This document shows, one piece after another, positions 16,331 to 24,452 of a DNA stretch of 33,227 nt. Below the pieces are notes generated by a model that had not been told where the DNA came from, made no database searches, and saw nothing but the letters and a program-made list of their open reading frames with translations. Each line of letters starts with the position of its first letter. Position 1 is the first letter of the stretch. The DNA is taken from contig JAHJPG010000028.1 of assembly GCA_018819925.1 (NCBI GenBank), forward strand, positions 1-33,227, given 5' to 3'. Both the position numbers and the translations under genes were made by a program. This DNA comes from Pseudomonadota bacterium. GTDB taxonomy: Bacteria > Desulfobacterota > Desulfarculia > Desulfarculales > Desulfarculaceae.

Positions 16331-16912
16331 CGCAATGCCTTTTTCCTGCCGGCGGGGCCCGAGCCCCGGTTAATAATCATCTCCGGTCACGCCCGTGCGA
16401 GCTACCGGCTAGCGCCTTTGAGGGCCAAGACGAAACCACGGCCGGCGATATTGCCCAAAAATCATCCGCCCGCCCTTCCCCTGGACCTGATCTTAACATT
16501 ATTCGCCTTCACGGTGGTTTTCTCGCACCTGTTGTTCATATGAGACTCGAACGCCTGCGATGCCCGGCGCACGGCCCTGCCGGCGCCGCGCCGATGAAGG
16601 CTCCATTTGACCTTTGGGGAAGGTGTCCGAGGGGCAGGATTCGGCCAAGCACGGCAACCGCCGATTGCTACCCAAGCAGAGCAGAGTTGGGAAGGCGGCC
16701 CTAACGCCTGTGACCCGATTTCCTATTCGGTGCGTCAAAAATGCCTCGGCCAACCAGGGCAAGCAATGTTTCCAACATCTCGACGTTGCTGATAATCGTG
16801 GAGGTTAGCATACCGCAGCTATGTTTGCAATGCACCAGAACCACAGACAAAATGTGGTATTGTCCTATTCACGGGCAAATTCCGCTTTTTTAATCTATCC
16901 GGTAAAAAGTAT
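16331..16912. other. Non-coding stretch with no recognised feature
   Basis: About 580 bases between the divergent membrane-protein gene and the fad promoter. Short open frames occur but none shows a ribosome site, protein pattern or homology I can name. A GGGGC-CCGA-GCCCC mini-hairpin sits at about 16354-16368. AT content rises towards the fad promoter. A TCGAAC-containing segment near 16547 resembles a tRNA T-arm but no tRNA can be folded from it. I cannot exclude an unknown small RNA. Confidence 0.4.
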
Positions 16913-16942
16913 TTGACAGGTCAAAAGGCGCCGTGCTAGTTT
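16913..16942 (+). promoter_or_regulatory. Promoter of the fad operon
   Basis: TTGACA at 16913-16918 is a perfect -35 box. After 18 nt comes TAGTTT at 16937-16942, a weak -10 (3-4 of 6). The predicted transcript start, near 16950, lies immediately before the first FadR-like operator, so a bound repressor would block initiation. Confidence 0.5.
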
Positions 16943-16951
16943 TTAGCATAC

Positions 16952-16969
16952 TGAATGACAACTCATTCA
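16952..16969 (+). promoter_or_regulatory. FadR-like operator 1
   Basis: TGAATGACAACTCATTCA is an 18-bp palindrome with 7-bp arms. It differs by one base from the Bacillus subtilis FadR (TetR family) consensus TGAATGAMTANTCATTCA. It lies just downstream of the fad promoter. In Bacillus the repressor is released by long-chain acyl-CoA; by analogy, fatty acids would induce this operon. No fadR gene is visible in the window. Confidence 0.78.
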
Positions 16970-17016
16970 CTTTAGACCCTACGGGGTATCGGACCAGAGG
17001 TCGCGCTTATTAATTT

Positions 17017-17034
17017 TGAATGACACTTCATTCA
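17017..17034 (+). promoter_or_regulatory. FadR-like operator 2
   Basis: TGAATGACACTTCATTCA is a second 18-bp copy with the same perfect 7-bp arms, 65 bp downstream of the first copy and 50 nt before the fadN ATG, in the untranslated leader. Two copies at about six helical turns suggest cooperative or roadblock repression, which is inference. Confidence 0.78.
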
Positions 17035-17084
17035 CCACCGCGCCAGCAGCGGGCAAGGCGGGCCCGGCTAAGGAGGTTAGCTTT

Positions 17085-19523
17085 ATGTCCCTGAAGATCA
17101 AAAAGGTGGGCGTCATCGGCGCCGGGGTGATGGGGGCCACCATTGCCGCCCACATGGCCAACGTGGGACTACCCACGGTACTTTTGGACATCGTCCCCCC
17201 CAAGATGCCCGATCCATTGGCCAAAAAAGGGGTTAGCGAGGACTCGCCGCTTTTCCGCGACTATTTCGCCCAAAATGGCCTGCAAGGCGCCCTCAAGTCC
17301 CGGCCGGCATCTTTTTACGTGCCGGAAAACGCCGCGCTGATCACCACCGGCAACCTGGAGGACGACTTCGGCCTCCTGGCCGAGTGCGACTGGATCATCG
17401 AGGTCGTGGTTGAGTTGCTGGACATCAAAAAGGACCTGTTGGCCCGCATCGACAAGGTGCGCGCTCCCGGGGCCGTGGTGACCACCAACACCTCGGGCAT
17501 CTCCGTGGCCGCCATGAGCGAGCACCTGAGCCCGGAGTTCCAGGAGCACTTCCTGGGCACCCACTTCTTCAATCCGCCCCGCTACATGAAGCTCTTCGAG
17601 ATCATCCCGGGCCCCAAGACCAAACCCGAGGTGATCGACGGCATGGCCCAGTTCGCCGAAAAGGTGCTGGGCAAGGGCGTGGTGTTCGCCAAGGACACCC
17701 CCAACTTCATCGCCAACCGCATCGGCGTGTTCGGCATGTGCTACCTCAATCAGCTCATCGACGAGATGGGCCTGACCATAGAGGAAGCCGACGCCCTTAC
17801 CGGCACGGTGTTGGGCCGTCCCAAGATGGCCTCCTACCGTCTGGCCGACCTGGTGGGCCTGGACACCCTGGGTCACGTAGCCGCCAACGTGTTTGACGGC
17901 TGCCCGGACGACGAAAACCGCGAGACGTTCCAGCCGACGGCATGGTTCAAGCAGATGATCGCCAACGGCTGGCTGGGCAATAAGACCAAGGGCGGTTTCT
18001 ACAAAAAGTCCAAGACTCCCGAAGGCAAAAAGGTGATGTTGGTCCTGGACCGGGAGAAAATGGAATACCGGCCCAAGCAGAAGTTCAAATTCGCCTCCCT
18101 GGAGGCGGCCCAGCAGGCGCCCGGAGCCAAGGGCAAACTCAAGGCCATGTACTACGCCAAGGACAAGGCCGGCGAGTTCACCTTCCGCCACATCAGCGCC
18201 GCCATCATCTACGCGGCCAACCGCATCCCCGAGATCGCCGACGACATCGTCAACATCGACAACGCCATGAAGTGGGGCTTCAACTGGAAGATGGGGCCCT
18301 TTGAGGCCTGGGACGCCCTGGGCCTGGTCAAGTCGGTGGAGGCAATGAAGGCGGCCGGCTACGCCATTCCCGCCTGGGTCGAGGACATGCTGGCCGCAGG
18401 CAACGAATCCTTCTATAAGAAGGAAAACGGCGAGCAGTACTACTACGACATCCCCAGCAAAGGCTACAAGCTGGTGGAGGTCTCGCCGGAGATTATCCTC
18501 CTGCCCTCCCTGAAGGACCGCAACAAGACGGTCATGGAAAACAAGGGCGCTTCCCTCATCGACCTTGGCGACGGCGTGTTGTGCCTGGAGTTCCACAGCA
18601 AGATGAACTCCCTGGGCCAGGACATCATAAGCATGTGCGAGAAGGCGGCCGACAAGGTGGAGGACGAGGGCTGGGAAGGCCTGGTGGTGGCCAACCACGG
18701 CACCAACTTCTCGGTGGGCGCCAACCTCATGCTGGTGCTGTTCACCGCCCAGGAAGAGGAATGGGACGAGCTTGACTGGATGATCAAGAAGTTCCAGGAC
18801 ACTTTCATGCGCCTGAAGTACATGTCCAAGCCGGTGGTGACCGCTCCCCACCAGATGGCCCTGGGCGGCGGTTGCGAAATCTGCCTGGCTTCCGACCGGG
18901 TGGTGGCTGCGGCCGAGTCCTACGTGGGCTTGGTGGAGGTGGGCGTGGGAGTCATCCCCGCCGGCGGCGGCACCAAGGAGCTGTTGCTCAGAAACACCCA
19001 CGAGCGGGTGTTCAAGATCGAGCGCGGCGGCCTGTATCCCAAGCAGGTGTACCTGCTGCCCTTCGTGGCCCGGGCCTTTGAAACCATCGCCATGGCCAAG
19101 GTGGCCACCAGCGCCCCCGAGGCCATCAAGATGGGCATCTTCCGGCCCAGCGACAAGGTGGTGGTCAACGCCGACTACCGCATCAAGAAGGCCAAGGACA
19201 ACGTCCTCGCCATGAATCTGGCCGGCTACACCGCGCCCCGGCCCATCGAGAATATCCGGGTGCTGGGCCGCGACTCCATGGGCATCTTCAACTACGCCCT
19301 TTACAACATGCACAAGGCCGGCTTCGTCACCGATCACGACATCAACGTGGCCACCGAGGTGGCGCGGGTGCTGACCGGCGGCAACGTGCTGCCCGACACC
19401 GAGGTGAGCGAGCAGTACCTCCTGGATCTGGAGCGCGAGGCCTTCCTCAAGCTCTGCGGCATGCCCCAGACCCAGGCGCGCATGGCCCACATGCTCAAGA
19501 CCGGCAAGCCCCTGCGCAACTAA
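17085..19523 (+). CDS. fadN: FadN-like 3-hydroxyacyl-CoA dehydrogenase / enoyl-CoA hydratase
   Basis: An 812-residue bifunctional beta-oxidation enzyme with the dehydrogenase first and hydratase last, the order of Bacillus FadN and opposite to E. coli FadB. The NAD-binding GVIGAGVMG starts near residue 7, VVVELLDIKKDL near 112, and the catalytic region GTHFFNPPRYMKL near 165. DTPNFIANRIG and the GLDTLGHVAANVFDG helical domain follow. The hydratase part has the oxyanion segment NFSVGANL near 540 and MALGGGCEICLASDR near 591. It converts enoyl-CoA to 3-ketoacyl-CoA in the cytosol. The start is ATG 17085 with AAGGAGG 8 nt upstream; the earlier in-frame ATG at 17016 overlaps operator 2 and is rejected. 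First gene of the fadN-fadA-fadE operon. Confidence 0.95.
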   Translation: MSLKIKKVGVIGAGVMGATIAAHMANVGLPTVLLDIVPPKMPDPLAKKGVSEDSPLFRDYFAQNGLQGALKSRPASFYVPENAALITTGNLEDDFGLLAECDWIIEVVVELLDIKKDLLARIDKVRAPGAVVTTNTSGISVAAMSEHLSPEFQEHFLGTHFFNPPRYMKLFEIIPGPKTKPEVIDGMAQFAEKVLGKGVVFAKDTPNFIANRIGVFGMCYLNQLIDEMGLTIEEADALTGTVLGRPKMASYRLADLVGLDTLGHVAANVFDGCPDDENRETFQPTAWFKQMIANGWLGNKTKGGFYKKSKTPEGKKVMLVLDREKMEYRPKQKFKFASLEAAQQAPGAKGKLKAMYYAKDKAGEFTFRHISAAIIYAANRIPEIADDIVNIDNAMKWGFNWKMGPFEAWDALGLVKSVEAMKAAGYAIPAWVEDMLAAGNESFYKKENGEQYYYDIPSKGYKLVEVSPEIILLPSLKDRNKTVMENKGASLIDLGDGVLCLEFHSKMNSLGQDIISMCEKAADKVEDEGWEGLVVANHGTNFSVGANLMLVLFTAQEEEWDELDWMIKKFQDTFMRLKYMSKPVVTAPHQMALGGGCEICLASDRVVAAAESYVGLVEVGVGVIPAGGGTKELLLRNTHERVFKIERGGLYPKQVYLLPFVARAFETIAMAKVATSAPEAIKMGIFRPSDKVVVNADYRIKKAKDNVLAMNLAGYTAPRPIENIRVLGRDSMGIFNYALYNMHKAGFVTDHDINVATEVARVLTGGNVLPDTEVSEQYLLDLEREAFLKLCGMPQTQARMAHMLKTGKPLRN

Positions 19524-19551
19524 GGCGGGGAGCAAAGGACCAAGGAAATGA

Positions 19552-19622
19552 ACGGGAGAAGGGCCAAAACAATACAAACACGTCGTGCGGGCGCTATTTT
19601 ATTGGGCCCTTCTCCTGTTTTT
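19552..19622 (+). terminator. Hairpin with T-run between fadN and fadA
   Basis: ACGGGAGAAGGGCC (19552-19565) pairs with GGCCCTTCTCCTGT (19605-19618), 14 bp with one G-T pair, loop of 39 nt, followed by TTTTATAATTTT. It has the shape of an intrinsic terminator lying inside an operon. Read-through would lower fadA and fadE relative to fadN; alternatively it is an mRNA-stabilising or processing hairpin. Confidence 0.65.
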
Positions 19623-19657
19623 ATAATTTTCGCCTCAGTTTATATGGGAGGTATCTC

Positions 19658-20845
19658 ATGAAGGAAGCCGTGATTGTCGCGGCCTGCCGAACCGCGGTGG
19701 GACGTGCCCCCCGGGGCATCCTGCGCCAGACTCGTCCGGAGTACATGGCCAGCACCGTGGTGGGCGAAGTGGTCAAACGCACCCCTGGCCTCGATCCAGT
19801 GGAGATCGACGACGTGGTGCTGGGCTGCACCTTTCCCGAGGCCGAACAGGGCCTGAACATCGGCCGGGTGGCGGCCCAAAAGGCCGGCCTGCCCGACGAG
19901 GTGCCCGGCCTCACCGTAAACCGCTTCTGCTCCTCGGGCCTCAACGCCATATCCATCGCCTGCGAGCGCATCATGACCGGCCAGGCCGAAGTTATTATCG
20001 CCGGCGGCGTGGAGTCCATGAGCCTGATCCCCATGGGCGGCAACATGATGATGCTCGACCCCGAGATGGGCCTCACCAAGCCGTGGGCCTACGAGGGCAT
20101 GGGCATGACCGCCGAAAACGTGGCCAATGACTTCGGCATATCCCGCGAAGAGCAGGACGTGCTGGGAGTGCGCTCCAACGACCTGGCCATGAAGGCCATC
20201 AAGGAAGGCCGTTTCAAGGACGAGATCGTGCCCCTGATGGTCACCAAGCAGCGCAAGAACAAAAAAGGCCGCTACGAGCTCTACGAAGAGGTCTTCGAGG
20301 TGGACGAGGGGCCCCGCCCCGGCACCACCCTGGAGGGCCTGGCCAAGCTGCGCCCCGCCTTTGTAAAGACCGGAACGGTCACCGCCGGCAACTCCTCCCA
20401 GATGAGCGACGGAGCTGCGGCGGTGATGTGCATGTCCAAGGAAAAGGCCAAGGCCTTGGGCCTAACCCCCATGCTGACCTACCGCTCCTTCGCGGTGGCC
20501 GGGGTGGACCCCCGCTACATGGGGGTGGGCCCGGTGAAGGCCATCCCCAAGGCTCTGGCCCTGGCCGGCATAGGCGTGGACGACCTGAGCCTCATAGAAC
20601 TCAACGAAGCCTTCGGCTCCCAGGCCGCCTACTGTTTGCGCGAGTTGGGACTCAACCTGGACATCACCAACGTCAACGGCGGGGCTATCGCCCTGGGTCA
20701 CCCCCTGGGCTGCACCGGCGCCAAACTGACCACCCAGTTGGCCTATGAGATGGGCCGCCGCGCGGGCTCCCGTTGGGGCCTGGTTTCCATGTGCATCGGC
20801 TTTGGCATGGGCGCGGCCGGTGTGTTTGAAAAAGAAGATTACTAG
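19658..20845 (+). CDS. fadA: Acetyl-CoA C-acyltransferase (3-ketoacyl-CoA thiolase)
   Basis: A 395-residue thiolase that carries out the last step of beta-oxidation: 3-ketoacyl-CoA + CoA to acetyl-CoA and a shortened acyl-CoA. The nucleophilic Cys is in NRFCSSGLNAI near residue 91. NEAFGSQA near 317 and GGAIALGHPLGCTGA near 347 hold the oxyanion Asn and base His. The second catalytic Cys is in SMCIGFGMGAAG near 377. Length is typical. The N-terminus MKEAVIVAACRTAVGRAPRG is canonical, and GGGAGG lies 8 nt before ATG 19658. It follows fadN with 134 nt between them, which contain the terminator-like hairpin, and precedes fadE by 54 nt. Confidence 0.97.
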   Translation: MKEAVIVAACRTAVGRAPRGILRQTRPEYMASTVVGEVVKRTPGLDPVEIDDVVLGCTFPEAEQGLNIGRVAAQKAGLPDEVPGLTVNRFCSSGLNAISIACERIMTGQAEVIIAGGVESMSLIPMGGNMMMLDPEMGLTKPWAYEGMGMTAENVANDFGISREEQDVLGVRSNDLAMKAIKEGRFKDEIVPLMVTKQRKNKKGRYELYEEVFEVDEGPRPGTTLEGLAKLRPAFVKTGTVTAGNSSQMSDGAAAVMCMSKEKAKALGLTPMLTYRSFAVAGVDPRYMGVGPVKAIPKALALAGIGVDDLSLIELNEAFGSQAAYCLRELGLNLDITNVNGGAIALGHPLGCTGAKLTTQLAYEMGRRAGSRWGLVSMCIGFGMGAAGVFEKEDY

Positions 20846-20899
20846 CCGCCCTACCCCGGCGCGGCTCGACAACGTTTTGTAATGAGAGGGAGCCCTATC

Positions 20900-22693
20900 A
20901 TGGCTGAGAAAAACATTCCCCAAGGCGGCGGTTTCCTGCTGGGCGCCACTGATCTCGCGACGGCCTTCGTGCCCGAGGAGTTCTCCGACGAGCACAAGAT
21001 GATCCTCACCACCACGGCGGATTTCGTATCGGGCGAGATCTATCCGGTGAGCGACCAGATAGAGGAAAAGGACCATGAGCTGATGAAAAAACTCATGGTC
21101 CAGGCCGGCGAATTGGGCCTGTTGGGCTCGGACGTGCCCGAGGAGTTCGGCGGCCTGAGCCTGGACAAGATATCCACCGCCTGCGTCACCGAGGAAATCG
21201 GCAAGTCCGGCTCCTTCGCCGTGGCCCAGGGAGCCCACACCGGCATCGGCACCCTGCCCATCGTCTACTACGGCAACCAGGCCCAGAAAGAAAAGTACCT
21301 GCCCGACCTGGCCATGGGCACCAAGATCGCGGCCTACTGCCTCACCGAGGCCGGCGCGGGCTCCGACGCGGTGGGCGGCTGCCGCACCAAGGCGGTTCTC
21401 AGCGAGGACGGCAAGCACTACATCCTCAACGGCGAGAAGATGTTCATCACCAACGGTGGTTGGGCCGAGACCTTCATCGTATTCGCCAAGATCGACAACA
21501 CCGACTTCAGCGCCTTCATCGTGGAGCGCGGCTTCCCCGGCGTCAGCTCCGGGGCCGAGGAGCACAAGTTGGGCATCCAGGGCAGCAGCACCACCACGGT
21601 GATCCTGGAAGACGCCCAGGTGCCGGTGGAAAACCTGCTCTACGAGCGGGGCAAGGGCGCCATCATAGCTCTGAACGTGCTCAACATCGGGCGCTACAAG
21701 CTGGGCTGCGCCGCCACCGGCGGAGCCAAGGGCGCTTTGGCCACGGCCACCAAGTTCGCCAAAGAGAGGGTCCAGTTCGGCAAACCCATCGCCGAGTTCG
21801 GAGCCATCCAGGAGAAGCTGGCCCGCATGGCCTCCAAGATCTACGCCGCCGAAACGGCGATCTACCGCACAGTAGGCCTCATCGACGCCTCCTTGCACGA
21901 CGTGGACCCGGGCGACCCTGAGTATGGCGCCAAGGCCAGCGCGGCCATCCGCGAGTACGCGGTGGAATGCTCCATCGACAAGGTGCTGGGCAGCGAGGTT
22001 CTGGACTACGTGGTTGACGAGTGCGTGCAGATTCACGGCGGTTACGGCTACGTCAGCGAGTATCCGGCCGAGCGCTACTACCGCGACGCCCGCATCAACC
22101 GCATCTTCGAGGGCACCAACGAGATCAACCGCATGACCATCCCCGGCGAGCTTCTCAAGCGGGCCATGAAGGGCAAACTGCCGCTCATGGCCGCGGGCCA
22201 GAAGCTTCTGGGCGAGATCATGGATTACTCCCCCCTGATGGTTGAACTGCCCGACGAGCCCCTGGCCTACGAGGCCCACGTGGCCGAGATGGCCAAGAAG
22301 TCGGTGATCTACGTGGCCGGCCTGGCCGCCCAGACCTTCATGCAGAAGCTGATCCACCAGCAGGAGCTTTTGCTCAAGATCGCTGACATGATCATCGAGA
22401 GCTTCGCCATGGAGAGCGCGGTGATCCGGGCCAAGAAGGCCATCGCCTCCATGGGCGAGGACAAGGCCAAGGTGTACACGGACATGACCCAGGTGTACAT
22501 CGACGAGGTCATGCCCAGGATGATGGCCTGGGCCAACGAGTGCCTGGCGGCCATGGCCGAAGGCGACGACCTGCGCACCATGATGGTGGGCGTGCGCAAG
22601 CTGCTCAAGTACAACCCGGCCAACGCCATCGCCATCAAGCGCGCCGTGGCGGCCAAGGTGTTGGACAAGAACGGCTATCCCATAAGCTACTAG
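20900..22693 (+). CDS. fadE: Acyl-CoA dehydrogenase (FadE, Bacillus-type)
   Basis: A 597-residue flavoprotein, longer than the 380-residue short-chain type because of a C-terminal helical extension, as in Bacillus FadE. Landmarks: GLLGSDVPEEFGGL near residue 74, AYCLTEAGAGSDAVGG near 150, GEKMFITNGGWAET near 178, the FAD segment GAIQEKLARMASKIYA and the catalytic-Glu region IFEGTNEINRM near 405. It forms the enoyl-CoA and must pass electrons to ETF, which is not in the window. ATG 20900 is supported by GAGAGGGAGC just upstream; the earlier ATG at 20882 lies on that site. Third gene of the fad operon, followed by a strong terminator. Confidence 0.95.
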   Translation: MAEKNIPQGGGFLLGATDLATAFVPEEFSDEHKMILTTTADFVSGEIYPVSDQIEEKDHELMKKLMVQAGELGLLGSDVPEEFGGLSLDKISTACVTEEIGKSGSFAVAQGAHTGIGTLPIVYYGNQAQKEKYLPDLAMGTKIAAYCLTEAGAGSDAVGGCRTKAVLSEDGKHYILNGEKMFITNGGWAETFIVFAKIDNTDFSAFIVERGFPGVSSGAEEHKLGIQGSSTTTVILEDAQVPVENLLYERGKGAIIALNVLNIGRYKLGCAATGGAKGALATATKFAKERVQFGKPIAEFGAIQEKLARMASKIYAAETAIYRTVGLIDASLHDVDPGDPEYGAKASAAIREYAVECSIDKVLGSEVLDYVVDECVQIHGGYGYVSEYPAERYYRDARINRIFEGTNEINRMTIPGELLKRAMKGKLPLMAAGQKLLGEIMDYSPLMVELPDEPLAYEAHVAEMAKKSVIYVAGLAAQTFMQKLIHQQELLLKIADMIIESFAMESAVIRAKKAIASMGEDKAKVYTDMTQVYIDEVMPRMMAWANECLAAMAEGDDLRTMMVGVRKLLKYNPANAIAIKRAVAAKVLDKNGYPISY

Positions 22694-22747
22694 GATATGT
22701 TGCCCGAGTGGATGCCGGGCATAAGGCGCATCCTGAATCCTGCCATA

Positions 22748-22786
22748 GAGGCCCGCCGGGTTCCCCTCCCTTTCCCGGCGGGTCTC
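22748..22786 (+). terminator. Intrinsic terminator of the fad operon
   Basis: GAGGCCCGCCGGG (22748-22760) and CCCGGCGGGTCTC (22774-22786) form a 13-bp stem with one G-T pair and a 13-nt loop, followed by ATTTTATTAT. It lies 54 nt after the fadE stop. Confidence 0.85.
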
Positions 22787-22915
22787 ATTTTATTATGCCG
22801 CGCCTCCCCTTGCGCCCTTGAGGCGAATCGGCAATCACCATAATACCTATTGACTAACAGGCCTTGCCGCCATCAGCCTATTAGTATCAGTTAATTTTCA
22901 TTTGGAGGATTAGTC

Positions 22916-23086
22916 ATGGCACAGGCTGACAGCCAAGGCGAAAAGGGATACGTGTGGGTCAAGGACAAGGCGGGCAATCAGTTCATCTGCCCGGTGGGGG
23001 CCCTAAAAGGCCCCAAGGATGCCTCCCAGTCCGAGTTGGCAAGTTGCATCGACGACGCCAAGGCAGGCGTCCCCATCGGCGATTAG
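22916..23086 (+). CDS. 56-residue two-cysteine small protein
   Basis: The frame from ATG 22916 to TAG 23084-23086 encodes 56 residues: MAQADSQGEKGYVWVKDKAG, then NQFICPVGALKGPKDASQSE, then LASCIDDAKAGVPIGD. GGAGG at 22904-22908 (spacing 7) is a perfect ribosome site. The YVWVKDKAGNQFICPVGALK pattern looks like a conserved small domain, with an acidic Cys-containing tail (SCIDDA). Two cysteines 24 residues apart could form a disulfide or bind metal. There is no signal peptide. I do not know a function. It lies after the fad terminator and so probably has its own promoter; I cannot place a convincing one, although TTGACT occurs at 22850. Confidence 0.78.
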   Translation: MAQADSQGEKGYVWVKDKAGNQFICPVGALKGPKDASQSELASCIDDAKAGVPIGD

Positions 23087-23118
23087 CTTCGCGTCCTAGG
23101 TAGCCCCTGCATCCAGCA

Positions 23119-23142
23119 CAACCCCTGCCCTGTCAGGGGTTG
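23119..23142. terminator. Hairpin between small ORF and mscS-like gene
   Basis: CAACCCCTG (23119-23127) and CAGGGGTTG (23134-23142) form a perfect 9-bp stem with a 6-nt loop between two convergent genes. There is no T-run on the plus strand, so termination strength is doubtful; it may serve both strands. Confidence 0.45.
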
Positions 23143-23182
23143 CCCTACGACCAATCACCTTTCCCCCCGCCTATTCCGTATA

Positions 23183-24289
23183 TTAAGCCTCTTTACCGTC
23201 TTTTCCCTTGACCACCTCCACTTTCGCTTGCAAATGGCCGCCGCGGGGATGGTAGCTGACCACCCGCTGGGGGAAGGGTATCTCTATGCCCTCTTGGCGG
23301 AACAGCTTAAGGATTCTGGTGTTGAGCTCGTGGACTATACGGCCCCGGTCTCCCGGGTCGTGGATCCAGGCCATTAGCTGATAGACCAAGGTGGAGTCGC
23401 CGAATTCGCGGAAGCGCACCCGGGGCTTGGGGCTGGGCAGGATTTCGCTGAGGTCCTCGCAGGCCTTGAGCAGGGTGGCCTCCACCTGATCCGGGTCCGA
23501 GTCGTAGCCCACCCCCACGGTTGTCCGCACCCGGAAGCGGGGCACCTGACCGCTTTCGTTGATAATGGTGGTGGTGCTCATCACCGAGTTGGGCACGGTT
23601 ATCAACACGTCGTCCCGGGTGAGGATGCGGGTGGAGCGGATGCCGATGTCCACCACCTCGCCGCGTTGGCCTTTTTCCAGGGTTATGTAATCACCCAGGC
23701 GGTAGGGGTGGTCCACCAGAACGCTGACCCCTCCGAAAAGGTTGGCCAGGGTGTCCTTGGAGGCCAAGGCCACGGCGGCGGTGGCGATGCCGGCGGAGGC
23801 CAGCAGGGGGGTGACGTTGATGTTCCACAGCTTGAGCAGCCAAAAACCTCCGTGGACCAGCAGTACCAGAATAATCAAGTTGTCCAGCAGGGGCAGAAGC
23901 TGGCGGGAAGCCTGATCCTTGCGGTGCCGGTTCTTTAAAACCCGGAAAACGGCGCGGCTCATGCGCACCATGTACACAGTCCAGATGGTGATCATCACCG
24001 AGTAGATCAGGTTGACCAAGGAATTGTGCCAGGCCTGCTCCTCCAGGTAGACGTCCATGGCCACCAGCAGGAATAACATCACCACCGAGGCGCGCACCGG
24101 GCCATGCAGATTGCCCAGGATGTGGTCGTCCAGCTTGGTTTTGCTCATGCGGGTGAGAACCTTTACCACCCGAGTGAAGACGTAGTCCACGGCCAAGGCG
24201 GCCACCACCGCCGCCACCACCAAGATCAAGCCCAAAAGATAGGGATGCGCCAAAATCCACTTCCAGGCGTTAACCAGGGAATGTTCCAT
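23183..24289 (-). CDS. MscS-family mechanosensitive channel
   Basis: A 368-residue membrane protein. Four hydrophobic segments are visible (about residues 16-38, 68-84, 92-112, 140-160). They precede the pore helix region ASAGIATAAVALASKDTLANLFGG (about 168-191), the Gly/Ala-rich signature of MscS TM3. The beta domain follows with HPYRLGDYITL, GEVVDIGIRSTRILTRDDVLITVPNS and the cytosolic C-terminal domain (about 250-350). Such channels open under membrane tension to release osmolytes. ATG 24289 has GGAAAG upstream. The stop faces the small two-Cys gene; the gene is divergent from rlpA. Confidence 0.92.
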   Translation of the reverse strand: MEHSLVNAWKWILAHPYLLGLILVVAAVVAALAVDYVFTRVVKVLTRMSKTKLDDHILGNLHGPVRASVVMLFLLVAMDVYLEEQAWHNSLVNLIYSVMITIWTVYMVRMSRAVFRVLKNRHRKDQASRQLLPLLDNLIILVLLVHGGFWLLKLWNINVTPLLASAGIATAAVALASKDTLANLFGGVSVLVDHPYRLGDYITLEKGQRGEVVDIGIRSTRILTRDDVLITVPNSVMSTTTIINESGQVPRFRVRTTVGVGYDSDPDQVEATLLKACEDLSEILPSPKPRVRFREFGDSTLVYQLMAWIHDPGDRGRIVHELNTRILKLFRQEGIEIPFPQRVVSYHPRGGHLQAKVEVVKGKDGKEA

Positions 24290-24393
24290 CGTCTTTCCTA
24301 CCTCTGGGCGGGCAAAAGGCCCGGATGTTGGGGGCGTTGCGATATATGGCCAAGTTTAGGGGCCACCCTGAGGCCCTGTCAACCACGCCGCCC

Positions 24394-24422
24394 TTGAGTG
24401 TGACGGCTGATGGGTTTATAAA
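24394..24422 (+). promoter_or_regulatory. Promoter of the rlpA-like gene
   Basis: TTGAGT at 24394-24399, 17 nt, TATAAA at 24417-24422. This predicts a transcript start near 24429, leaving room for the GGGAGG ribosome site at 24441-24446 and a start at 24453. Confidence 0.6.
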
Positions 24423-24452
24423 CAAGGAGTCTATTTCCCCGGGAGGTTTCCG

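Noticed and set aside
16540-16570. TCGAAC-containing stretch resembling a tRNA T-arm, and a GGTGTCCGAG stretch at about 16622 resembling a tRNA-Ser 5' part
   Set aside because: No acceptor, anticodon or D arm can be paired around either segment, so no tRNA or clear attachment-site remnant is supported.
17016-17084. Longer fadN start at 17016
   Set aside because: It runs through operator 2; AAGGAGG stands right before ATG 17085, where the canonical NAD-binding start begins.
17169-19577. An 802-residue open frame on the minus strand, antisense to fadN
   Set aside because: It is a by-product of strong GC bias at third positions in fadN; the translation has runs of His, Gly and Val and no domain pattern, while the plus strand is plainly fadN.
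20462-22357. A 631-residue open frame on the minus strand, antisense to fadE
   Set aside because: Same codon-bias shadow effect; fadA and fadE motifs are intact on the plus strand.
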